The notes under the pieces: generated by a model
Database searches by the model: none
Seen by the model: only the letters and a program-made list of their open reading frames with translations
What the model was told of the DNA's origin: nothing
Source of the DNA: DATDCV01 sp036524155
Lineage (GTDB): Bacteria; Verrucomicrobiota; Verrucomicrobiia; Limisphaerales; UBA8199
NCBI GenBank assembly: GCA_036524155.1
Contig: DATDCV010000456.1
Coordinates: 1 to 7,985, forward strand
Reading direction: 5' to 3'
Length of the DNA: 7,985 nucleotides
Made by a program: the position numbers and the translations under genes
Part shown: positions 1-5,720 of the stretch, one piece after another
Numbering within the stretch: position 1 is the stretch's first letter
Layout: every line of letters begins with the position of its first letter

Positions 1-130
1 GGGTTTGTGGTTCCATCTGACCTCGCCGCACCATGAACGAGGCGGCTGCGTTCAACCGCTGGATGCGGAAAACCGCACGTCCAGTGGTGTGGGAGGGTGC
101 CGAGGCGCAATCCTCGGCACCCGACCCGAT
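1..130 (+). mobile_element. Group II intron, 3' end only (domains V and VI); remainder lies left of the window
   Basis: Domain V is readable at 55-88 and is 34 nt long, the canonical size. The lower helix pairs 55-64 with 79-88 and contains a G58-T85 wobble. The apical helix pairs 65-68 with 73-76 around an AAAA loop, and the two-base AC bulge is at 77-78. The triad around the wobble is C57-G58-C59, the CGC form known from class C bacterial introns, rather than AGC. Domain VI follows as a perfect 11-bp hairpin (95-105 with 112-122, loop 106-111) on a short GGG/CCC base (91-93 with 125-127). An unpaired A124 is placed as expected for the branch point. The intron would end at T130 with the usual AY dinucleotide. 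No reverse-transcriptase reading frame can be assigned in the 54 bases before domain V, so I cannot say whether the intron is intact. Confidence is high for domains V/VI and moderate for the class. Confidence 0.85.
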
Positions 131-147
131 CGACCCAAGACCGAGGG
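131..147. repeat. Half-arm of a palindromic repeat, acting as 3' exon of the intron
   Basis: The 17 bases directly after the intron end match 2277-2293 at 16 of 17 positions, including the word CGACCCAAGAC. The second site is the right arm of the intact palindrome at 2196-2289. The simplest reading is that the intron inserted into a copy of this repeat. Its other half would then lie upstream of the intron, outside the window. Confidence 0.65.
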
Positions 148-250
148 GGTTATATCAAGTCACAACTTTCAGGTGACACGGCGGGGAGTTAGAGGCAGAT
201 TGCCGCCTCGGAATGCGCCGCCACAAGCTCAAGAGCGTCTCACCGCGATT

Positions 251-595
251 ATGAACGATCAAAATGCTAAAAACGCCAAATTCACCCCCGCCCAGGCGGT
301 GCGAGCCGCCGCCCTGATCGAGTACCAGCCCGGCTCGGTGGTCAGCCGGGAAATCCTCAAGAAGAACACGGGGAAGGTGACCTTGTTCGCTTTTGATGCC
401 GAGGAAGGGCTCAGCGAGCATACGTCGCCTTTCGATGCGCTGGCGCAGATCATGGAAGGCGAGGCGGAAATCACCATCGCGGGCAAACCCCAGCGGGTCG
501 GCGAGGGCGAGTTGATCCTCATGCCCGCCAATCAGCCGCACGCGCTCAAAGCGCTCAAACGGTTCAAGATGATCCTGACGATGATCCGGTCCTGA
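251..595 (+). CDS. Small single-domain cupin protein
   Basis: This encodes a 114-residue protein that is one complete cupin beta-barrel, the usual size for stand-alone cupins. The first conserved motif spans about residues 53-70 (GLSEHTSPFDAL...G), with H57 in place of the full HxH. The second motif is at about 84-98 (GEGELILMPANQPHAL), with H97. These histidines probably bind a metal ion, but the set of ligands is reduced, so an enzymatic role cannot be named. I chose ATG 251 because the cupin fold begins just after it. The open frame extends upstream to position 5, but that stretch is translated intron and repeat DNA. No strong Shine-Dalgarno sequence is visible. The 3' end overlaps the end of der on the opposite strand by 32 bp. 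The substrate or ligand is unknown. Confidence 0.85.
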   Translation: MNDQNAKNAKFTPAQAVRAAALIEYQPGSVVSREILKKNTGKVTLFAFDAEEGLSEHTSPFDALAQIMEGEAEITIAGKPQRVGEGELILMPANQPHALKALKRFKMILTMIRS

Positions 596-2132
596 TTCCG
601 CGCCTGTTCCGGGCCGCGGTCACGTGCCCCGGCGCGCCGGGTTTACGCACCGGCTCGATGGTCTTGGGGCGCGCCTTCGGGGCCAGAATGATGGGGCACC
701 CTTCATAGCCAAAAGCGCGCCGGAGCTGGTCTGCCAAATACTTGTAATATTGGGCCGAGAACAATTCCGCGCGGTTCACAAATAACAGGAACGTCGGCGG
801 CTTCCGATTCACCTGCGTCGCGTAGAAGAACTTCAGCCGGTGGCCGTGGGAGCTGACGGGCTGCCGCCGCTCCACCGCGTCCTGCAGCGTGCGGTTCAGG
901 ATCGACGTCGGAATGGTCTGCTGCAACTGGGCGGCAACATACCGCACCGCCTCCAGCAGGCGCTCGAGGTTGAACCCGGATCGAGCGGACGTGAAGATCA
1001 CGGGGGCATAATCAAGGAAGAACAGCTTCTCCTGCACCCATTCCCCGAACTCGGAGAGCGTCGTCATCAGCTTCGGGCCTCGCCGGTTGGCTTTGGCTTG
1101 CCGCCGCTCGATCTCTTCTTCCCGCGCCTTTCGAACGGCCTCGTCCATCAGGTCCCATTTGTTCACCGCTACGATGCAGGCCTTGCGTTCCTCAACGATC
1201 CGGTCGGCGATCTTCTTGTCCTGCTCCGTGATGCCCGACTCCGCGTCCAGCACCAGGATCGCGATGTCGCAGCGGGCAATGCTCTCTTCGGCTCGTTTGA
1301 CGCTGAAGAACTCGATCGAATCGTCGACCCGGCGCGTCTTGCGCATGCCGGCGGTGTCAATCAGCACGTACTGCTGGCGCACTCCTTCCGTCTCGACCTC
1401 GAACGGCACGTCAATCGCGTCACGCGTCGTCCCCGGAATTGGGCTGACCACCACCCGGTCCGACTGGGTCAGGGTGTTGATGATCGATGACTTCCCCACA
1501 TTCGGCCGGCCGACGATTGCCAGCTTCAGCGGCCCCGCCTGCGTCTCGCCGGCCGCTTCCGCCACCTGGCCCTCGGGCCCCTCGCCGGCTGCCTCGCTTC
1601 CCCCGGCGCCGCTCCGAACCTCGCTCACCGGCAACAAGTCCAGCGCCGCCTCCACCAGCGGCTCGATTCCTTCTCCGTGAATCGCACTGACCGGAAATAC
1701 CCGGTCGAACCCCAGCCGCGCAAATTCCGCCACATTCGGTTCCGCCCGGTAGCTGTCCACCTTGTTGACCGCGACCAGGACCGGCTTGCCGCTGCGACGC
1801 AACCGTTGCGCGACTTCGTGGTCCAGCGCCACCAGCCCTTGCTGCACGTCAGTCACCAAAACGATCACCTGCGCGGCCTCGATCGCGAGTTCCACCTGCG
1901 CCAGCGCGGCGCGCGCGATCGCATCCGCCGCTTTCTCGCGCCGAAGCAACCCGATGCCGCCCGTGTCCACCAGCGTGAACGGCCGGCCCGACCATTCCGC
2001 TTCGGCACTGACTCGATCCCGCGTCACCCCCGGCTGGTCGTGCACGATGGCGATCCGGCGCCCCACTATCCGGTTGAACAACGCCGATTTGCCGACATTC
2101 GGCCGCCCAACTATCGCAATCAATCCCGCCAT
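564..2132 (-). CDS. der: GTPase Der (EngA), tandem GTP-binding ribosome assembly factor
   Basis: Der is an essential GTPase of 50S ribosomal subunit maturation, with two G domains and a KH-like C-terminal domain. All are visible in this 522-residue protein. G domain 1 has GRPNVGKS at 9-16, PGVTRD at 34-39, DTGG at 56-59 and NKVD at 123-126. G domain 2 has GRPNVGKS at 208-215, PGTTRD at 233-238, DTAG at 259-262 and NKWD at 324-327. The KH-like domain covers roughly 400-485. The protein is longer than the common 440-490 residues for three reasons: a Gly/Ala/Glu-rich linker at about 170-200, a charged insertion after NKWD at about 330-365, and a basic then Gly/Ser-rich tail. ATG 2132 is chosen because G1 starts eight residues later. 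The open frame continues upstream to 2369, but only through the palindromic repeat. An in-frame TTG lies three codons upstream of ATG 2132. The 3' end overlaps the cupin gene tail to tail. Confidence 0.97.
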   Translation of the reverse strand: MAGLIAIVGRPNVGKSALFNRIVGRRIAIVHDQPGVTRDRVSAEAEWSGRPFTLVDTGGIGLLRREKAADAIARAALAQVELAIEAAQVIVLVTDVQQGLVALDHEVAQRLRRSGKPVLVAVNKVDSYRAEPNVAEFARLGFDRVFPVSAIHGEGIEPLVEAALDLLPVSEVRSGAGGSEAAGEGPEGQVAEAAGETQAGPLKLAIVGRPNVGKSSIINTLTQSDRVVVSPIPGTTRDAIDVPFEVETEGVRQQYVLIDTAGMRKTRRVDDSIEFFSVKRAEESIARCDIAILVLDAESGITEQDKKIADRIVEERKACIVAVNKWDLMDEAVRKAREEEIERRQAKANRRGPKLMTTLSEFGEWVQEKLFFLDYAPVIFTSARSGFNLERLLEAVRYVAAQLQQTIPTSILNRTLQDAVERRQPVSSHGHRLKFFYATQVNRKPPTFLLFVNRAELFSAQYYKYLADQLRRAFGYEGCPIILAPKARPKTIEPVRKPGAPGHVTAARNRRGIRTGSSSGSS

Positions 2133-2195
2133 GCGCGCAAGGTAAGCTGAATGGACTGACGGAGGAAACCAAAACGTGGAAAACCAGTATCGCCC

Positions 2196-2289
2196 CAGTC
2201 TTGGGTCGGAGCGCCGATTTCTAATCGGCTTAAGCGAGCCGACGGCCTCCTGTAAGCCGAGTACAACTCGGCGCTCCGACCCAAGACTG
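2196..2289. repeat. 94-bp palindromic repeat with perfect 22-bp arms
   Basis: Positions 2196-2217 are the exact reverse complement of 2268-2289, and both contain CTTGGGTCGGAGCGCCGA or its complement. Inside, a second pairing links 2227-2232 with 2253-2258. Two local hairpins can compete with the outer stem: 2213-2218 with 2224-2229, and 2256-2261 with 2267-2272. The element sits between the small gene (stop at 2296) and der (start at 2132). If transcribed leftward it would be a large hairpin in the der leader. One arm recurs at 131-147, so it belongs to a dispersed family. It resembles REP/MITE-type intergenic repeats; I see no coding capacity. Confidence 0.9.
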
Positions 2290-2295
2290 AGGGTC

Positions 2296-2568
2296 TCAGC
2301 CCTGCTCCGGTTCGGAGTGACGGAGCCCAACCGAATGCGCGATCTCGTCCATCTCCTCCCGGGTGACATCCTCGAGCTGCTTGCCCCGGGCCGAGAGCTT
2401 CTCGTTGATCTTGACCACTTTCTCGGTCATGACCTGATGGGTCTCCTCGGAGCCGCCAACCAGCACAAAATTGTGGCCGGTGGTCAACCGCTTGTGGCCG
2501 TCGGAATCCAACCCCAGCCCTAATATCATCGACTTCCGGCGCCTGCGCTTCTTGCTAACGTCACCCAT
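2296..2568 (-). CDS. Small basic conserved hypothetical protein
   Basis: This is a 90-residue protein with a very basic start (KKRRRRKSM at about 6-14) and a GLGLDSDGHKRLTTG segment at about 17-31. A motif FVLVGGSEETHQ follows at about 34-45. The C-terminal half is charged, probably helical, and contains KINEKLSARGKQLEDVTREE. I recall similar small proteins with a GGSEETH motif in Verrucomicrobiota and Planctomycetota, but know of no assigned function. The start at 2568 is preceded by GAAGGAAG, an unusually close purine-rich ribosome-binding site. The gene begins 6 bp after the stop of the dehydrogenase gene, so the two are probably co-transcribed. Its stop codon is only a few bases from the palindromic repeat. 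The lysine/arginine cluster would suit nucleic-acid or ribosome binding; that is inference only. Confidence 0.8.
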   Translation of the reverse strand: MGDVSKKRRRRKSMILGLGLDSDGHKRLTTGHNFVLVGGSEETHQVMTEKVVKINEKLSARGKQLEDVTREEMDEIAHSVGLRHSEPEQG

Positions 2569-2574
2569 CTTCCT

Positions 2575-3315
2575 TCAGGCTAAAGGAGACGCGCCGGTCG
2601 AGCAAGCGGCAACTCCGCCGGCTACCGCATTCTGGGGAATATCGAGCTGCTTGCCGTTGTCCGCCGGGCCCAGGTCCAGCAGAAACGGGACTGCGGTCTT
2701 GCTCCATTCGGCCGGCGAAATATAAGACTCCGCCGATTTCCCAAAGCAGTTTTGGAGCATCGATGTGTTGATAATGCCGGGATTGAGTGAAACCGCCGCC
2801 ATCCCGGAAGGCAGCTCCAGCGCCAGCGCCAGTGTCAGGCCCTCCAGCCCCCATTTGCTCGCGCAATACGGCCCCACTTCGGCATCGGTCGCACGCCCCC
2901 ATCCCGACGTGAAATTCACAAAGACCCCGCGTTTCTGTTTCACCATCTGCGGCGCGAAATGGCGAATCACGTTCACGGCGCCCTTCAGGTTCACGTCAAT
3001 CACCAGCGAAAACTCCTGGGCGCTGAGCTCCCACAACCTCGCATTCCGGTTGATAACCCCCGCGTTGTTCAAAATCAGGTCCGGGATCCCGTGTGAAGCC
3101 AAAAGAACGCTGGCCCACGACTTCACCTCGTCGTCCGATGCGACGTCCACCACGTAAAATTCGTGCGGCGGATCGAAGGCCCGCCGCAGCGCGTCAATAT
3201 CTTTCTTCGCCCGGCCGCACCCGAGCACCACATGACCCAGGCGGGCAAATTCATCCACCATCGCCCGCCCCAACCCTCTCGTAACTCCGGTAATAAGTAC
3301 AGTCTTTCTCGACAT
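2575..3315 (-). CDS. Short-chain dehydrogenase/reductase (SDR family)
   Basis: This is a 246-residue classical SDR with a Rossmann fold that binds NAD(P). Visible motifs are the TGxxxGxG cofactor loop at 9-16 (TGVTRGLG), NNAG at 83-86 and N109 of the active-site tetrad. Also present are S137 (FTSGWG), the YxxxK pair Y150/K154, and NPG followed by I-I-N-T-S after the catalytic region. All catalytic residues are present, so it should be an active oxidoreductase. The arginine R35 at the end of beta strand 2 would fit NADP preference, which is uncertain. The substrate cannot be predicted. ATG 3315 is chosen because the fold starts at residue 5. The open frame continues to 3399 without homology-like sequence, and no clear Shine-Dalgarno precedes either start. 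It is followed 6 bp later by the small basic protein. Confidence 0.93.
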   Translation of the reverse strand: MSRKTVLITGVTRGLGRAMVDEFARLGHVVLGCGRAKKDIDALRRAFDPPHEFYVVDVASDDEVKSWASVLLASHGIPDLILNNAGVINRNARLWELSAQEFSLVIDVNLKGAVNVIRHFAPQMVKQKRGVFVNFTSGWGRATDAEVGPYCASKWGLEGLTLALALELPSGMAAVSLNPGIINTSMLQNCFGKSAESYISPAEWSKTAVPFLLDLGPADNGKQLDIPQNAVAGGVAACSTGASPLA

Positions 3316-3449
3316 AGGGAGCAGTGCTTGGTGGCTAATCTTCCTGCAAAGACCCGGAAACGCAACCGTTATTTGCCGTCGGTCAGGGGTTGGCGGCAAT
3401 TATTTTTCATTGTTGGCAAGCCACTTGCGGAAGAAAACCAAAATCGCGG

Positions 3450-3486
3450 TTGACGATTGTTATCATTGTGATATCAATATGATAAC
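3450..3486 (+). promoter_or_regulatory. Promoter with overlapping dyad operator upstream of the SPFH gene
   Basis: A dyad centred at 3472.5 has outer arms GTTATCAT (3459-3466) and ATGATAAC (3479-3486). The inner palindrome TGATATCA (3469-3476) shares the same centre, so 24 of 28 positions are symmetric. A possible -35 box TTGACG (3450-3455) is followed 16 bp later by TATCAA (3472-3477) as a weak -10. A further TATCA lies at 3497-3501. The dyad covers the spacer and -10 region, as expected of a repressor site. The region is AT-rich compared with its surroundings. The regulator itself is not in the window. Confidence 0.6.
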
Positions 3487-3512
3487 ACTGACAACTTATC
3501 AAAGGCTCTAAC

Positions 3513-4517
3513 ATGAATGCTAACTTCAGCTCGAACCGTGAACAATCCGTCAACGTCGGCAATGGCTGGGTCATGCTGCCCATCGTGCTGGCGCTGCAAC
3601 TAGGCAGCATCGCCTTATTCATCTGCTCCATCGTTCTGGGAGTCCAGAGCCAGGGCCATCCTCATTGGTCCTGGTTTGTCATCGGGCTGCTGGGAATCAT
3701 CCTGGCCGTTTTTCTCTGGCCGGGGTTTTTCACCCTCCAGCCCAACGAGGCGCGCGTTCTTGTGCTCTTCGGCAAATATCGCGGGACCGTGCGCGAGAGC
3801 GGATTCCATTGGGGCAATCCTTTTTACTCGAATGGCCAGCGGATGGGCGGGCTGCGACTGGCAGCCACCTTGGCCGCGACGAAGGAAAAGCCGCTCGAGA
3901 CGAATATCAACCTGCGGGGAGGATCGCGCAACAAGATCTCCCTGCGGGTGCGGAACCTCAACAGCGACAAACTGAAAGTCAACGACAAGCGGGGCAACCC
4001 GATCGAGATCGGGGCGGTGATCGTCTGGCGCGTGCAGGACACCGCCCAGGCGATGTTCGACGTGGACGATTATGAGACATACGTTCGCATCCAGAGCGAA
4101 TCCGCCATCCGCCACCTGGCCAGCGGGTACGCTTACGACCACGGCGAGGAGGACGAGACCACGCTGCGCAGCGGAGTGGATGAGATTTCGCTCGCGTTGA
4201 AGCGGGAATTGCAGGCCCGCCTGGACAAGGCCGGCGTGCTGGTGGAGGAGGCGCGGCTGACGCACCTGGCTTATGCGCCGGAAATCGCGCAGGCGATGCT
4301 GCGCCGGCAACAGGCCGAGGCGGTGATCGCGGCGCGGCAGAAAATTGTGCATGGCGCGGTCAGCATGGTGGACATGGCGCTGAAGGAGCTGGCAGAGAAA
4401 CAGGTGGTGCAACTGGACGACGAGCGCCGCGCCGCGATGGTGAGCAACCTGATGGTCGTGCTCTGCGGCGAGAGCGAGGTGCATCCGGTCGTCAACACCG
4501 GCACGCTGTATACCTGA
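3513..4517 (+). CDS. Membrane-anchored SPFH (band-7/stomatin-like) domain protein
   Basis: This is a 334-residue protein. Two hydrophobic helices at about 18-43 and 51-72 anchor it in the cytoplasmic membrane. An SPFH domain follows from about 73 to 260, starting with FTLQPNEARVLVLFGKYRG and continuing with ESGFHWGNPF. The rest of the domain is beta-rich and then an Ala/Glu-rich helical section (RRQQAEAVIAARQ) typical of SPFH oligomerisation. SPFH proteins form ring- or cage-like membrane scaffolds and often regulate proteases or membrane domains. No partner protease is adjacent here. ATG 3513 is preceded by AAAGG at a suitable distance. A dyad operator candidate lies just upstream, so expression is probably repressor-controlled. 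The ribbon-helix-helix gene 162 bp downstream is probably a functional partner. Confidence 0.93.
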   Translation: MNANFSSNREQSVNVGNGWVMLPIVLALQLGSIALFICSIVLGVQSQGHPHWSWFVIGLLGIILAVFLWPGFFTLQPNEARVLVLFGKYRGTVRESGFHWGNPFYSNGQRMGGLRLAATLAATKEKPLETNINLRGGSRNKISLRVRNLNSDKLKVNDKRGNPIEIGAVIVWRVQDTAQAMFDVDDYETYVRIQSESAIRHLASGYAYDHGEEDETTLRSGVDEISLALKRELQARLDKAGVLVEEARLTHLAYAPEIAQAMLRRQQAEAVIAARQKIVHGAVSMVDMALKELAEKQVVQLDDERRAAMVSNLMVVLCGESEVHPVVNTGTLYT

Positions 4518-4679
4518 GCCACACGGAACGCCGGTCAGCGCGGGGCGCACCAGACGCTATTGAGGAGCACGTGATGAAGACATTCGGCGCACGATTCTGA
4601 TTTCTCCGGATTGGCCGGAACAATTCGTCTATGACCTTCACCGGATTCAGGCGTAAGAAAGCCCATTCACCTGTCAACT
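4518..4679. other. Intergenic stretch between SPFH and RHH genes with a strong RBS and an 8-codon ORF
   Basis: GAGGAG at 4562-4567 is one of the best Shine-Dalgarno sequences in the window. It precedes ATG 4574, but the frame closes after eight codons (MKTFGARF, stop 4598-4600). In another frame, 4564-4650 is open and ends in WPEQFVYDLHRIQA before a TAA; it has no start codon. This may be a leader peptide, a decayed gene, or chance. No rho-independent terminator is visible, so read-through from the SPFH gene to the RHH gene is plausible. Confidence 0.3.
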
Positions 4680-4886
4680 ATGGCTGACCGGAAGTCATTT
4701 CTGCTGCGGATCGACCCCGCGCTTTGGGCGGACCTGGAGGCCTGGGCGGCCGACGAACTGCGCAGCGTAAACGGACAAATCGAGTATTTGCTCAAACAGG
4801 CGGTCGCGCGGCGGACCGGGATGGCGTCCAAGGGGGAGTTGGCCGCGAGGCGGGGCAAGGCTGCCGGAGAACCGCCGCCTGCCTGA
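4680..4886 (+). CDS. Small Arc-like ribbon-helix-helix protein, SPFH-linked
   Basis: This is a 68-residue protein. The N-terminal 40-45 residues fit an Arc/MetJ-type ribbon-helix-helix fold. KSFLLRID is the DNA-contacting beta strand (about 4-11), PALWADLEAWAADE is helix A, and SVNGQIEYLLKQAV is helix B. A short, basic and then Gly/Pro-rich tail follows. Such proteins bind DNA as dimers. Annotation pipelines often name them antitoxin-like, but no toxin gene is next to it. I believe very similar small proteins (WAADELRS.N.QIEYLL) follow SPFH genes in other bacteria, so the pair is probably functional. The protein could bind the dyad at 3459-3486, but that is untested inference. No good Shine-Dalgarno is visible before ATG 4680, which may mean translation depends on the upstream transcript. 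Confidence 0.85.
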   Translation: MADRKSFLLRIDPALWADLEAWAADELRSVNGQIEYLLKQAVARRTGMASKGELAARRGKAAGEPPPA

Positions 4887-5072
4887 GCCCGCAGTGCGCC
4901 CGTCCCCAGGCGCAGCAATGACCAACCCCTGCGAGCGCCCGCCAGCTAACCGGGCCTCGGTTCACCCGGTCCGTCGCTGCGACCGCGGACGGCCGCACTC
5001 CCGGCAAAATGAGAATCGCCGGACCGTTACGCGCCGGAATTGAACGGGCGCGAGGATGGGGTATAGTGGGGG
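4887..5072. other. Non-coding gap between RHH and thioredoxin-fold genes
   Basis: I see no gene here. A 6-bp hairpin (ACCGGG 4949-4954 with CCCGGT 4965-4970) has no following T tract and is not a convincing terminator. The right end carries the promoter described separately. Confidence 0.5.
5040..5067 (+). promoter_or_regulatory. Sigma70-like promoter for the thioredoxin-fold gene
   Basis: TTGAAC at 5040-5045 and TATAGT at 5062-5067 are separated by 16 bp. The -10 box matches the TATAAT consensus at five of six positions. Transcription would begin at about 5073-5075. That is exactly at the upstream ATG 5073, and about 38 nt before the ATG that starts the signal peptide. Confidence 0.5.
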
Positions 5073-5111
5073 ATGAGCCACGTTGCAGCAGGGCACACGA
5101 ATACCTTATAC

Positions 5112-5684
5112 ATGGGCTGGCGCCGGCGGTGCCACCGGGCCGCTGCCGCGACGGTCGCGGCCCTCGCCGGCCTGCTCCTCGGCCTCGGTCCCGGCCCAGC
5201 CGCGGCGGAGACCAAAGCCGTCGCCATCCCGGCGCCGGAGCTGCGCGGCAATTCGTGGCTGAACGTTCCCCCGGGCGAAAAACTCTCGCTCGCATCGCGG
5301 AAGGGGAAGGTCACGGTGGTGCATTTCTGGACCTTCGGCTGCATCAACTGCAAACGGAACCTGCCGTTCTACAACGAATGGCAGAAGAAGTTTTCAACCA
5401 AGGGCCTCGAGATCATCGGGATTCACAGCCCGGAAACCGACGACGAGCGCGACCCCGCGAACGTCGTCAAGAAGGTGAAAGAGTACGGCATCACCTACCC
5501 GGTGCTGATTGACGAGAACTCGGTCAACTGGAAGACCTGGCAGCAGCGTTACTGGCCCGCCGTTTACCTGGTGGACAAGCAAGGGCGCGTCCGCTTCGCC
5601 TGGGAGGGCGAGCTCGAATACCAGGGCGCGGGCGGGAACGCGAAAATGACGCAACTCATCCAGACCCTGCTGAACGAGCGGTAA
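5112..5684 (+). CDS. Secreted TlpA/DipZ-like thioredoxin-fold protein
   Basis: This is a 190-residue protein. The N terminus is a signal peptide: arginines at 4-6 and 9, a hydrophobic Ala/Leu-rich core, and a likely cleavage after PAAA at about 34. The mature part is a redoxin/thioredoxin domain. It has the active-site motif F-G-C77-I-N-C80-K within VVHFWTFGCINCKRNLPFY, and the cis-proline P149 in RYWPAVYLVD. The WTFGCINC and RYWPA motifs resemble the C-terminal domain of DipZ and related extracytoplasmic thiol-disulfide proteins. It probably reduces or exchanges disulfides in the periplasm; its partner is unknown and no cytochrome-biogenesis genes are nearby. ATG 5112 is preferred because the signal peptide begins there. 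ATG 5073 would add 13 residues (MSHVAAGHTNTLY) and fits a leaderless transcript. The gene is followed by a long palindromic repeat. Confidence 0.92.
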   Translation: MGWRRRCHRAAAATVAALAGLLLGLGPGPAAAETKAVAIPAPELRGNSWLNVPPGEKLSLASRKGKVTVVHFWTFGCINCKRNLPFYNEWQKKFSTKGLEIIGIHSPETDDERDPANVVKKVKEYGITYPVLIDENSVNWKTWQQRYWPAVYLVDKQGRVRFAWEGELEYQGAGGNAKMTQLIQTLLNER

Positions 5685-5720
5685 CCGGCCTGTTGCCCGG
5701 AGCAGCGGCCAAGCCTGACG

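Noticed and set aside
5..250. N-terminal extension of the cupin protein in the same open frame
   Set aside because: The stretch is explained by group II intron domains V/VI and a repeat arm. The cupin fold starts right after ATG 251.
628..641. 14-bp perfect palindrome around GGCGCGCC
   Set aside because: It lies inside der coding sequence (KPGAPG) in a GC-rich genome and is probably chance.
840..1490. Long plus-strand reading frame of 216 codons opposite der
   Set aside because: It mirrors der codons, has no protein-like motifs, and is explained by GC-rich antisense open frames.
2133..2369. Longer Der start through the upstream open frame
   Set aside because: The extra 79 codons are translated palindromic repeat and spacer. 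Der proteins normally begin a few residues before the first GRPNVGKS.
4680..4886. Antitoxin of a toxin-antitoxin module
   Set aside because: The RHH fold allows it, but no toxin-like reading frame lies on either side. The SPFH gene is the better partner.
4949..4970. Rho-independent terminator after the RHH gene
   Set aside because: The stem is only 6 bp, the loop is long, and no T tract follows.
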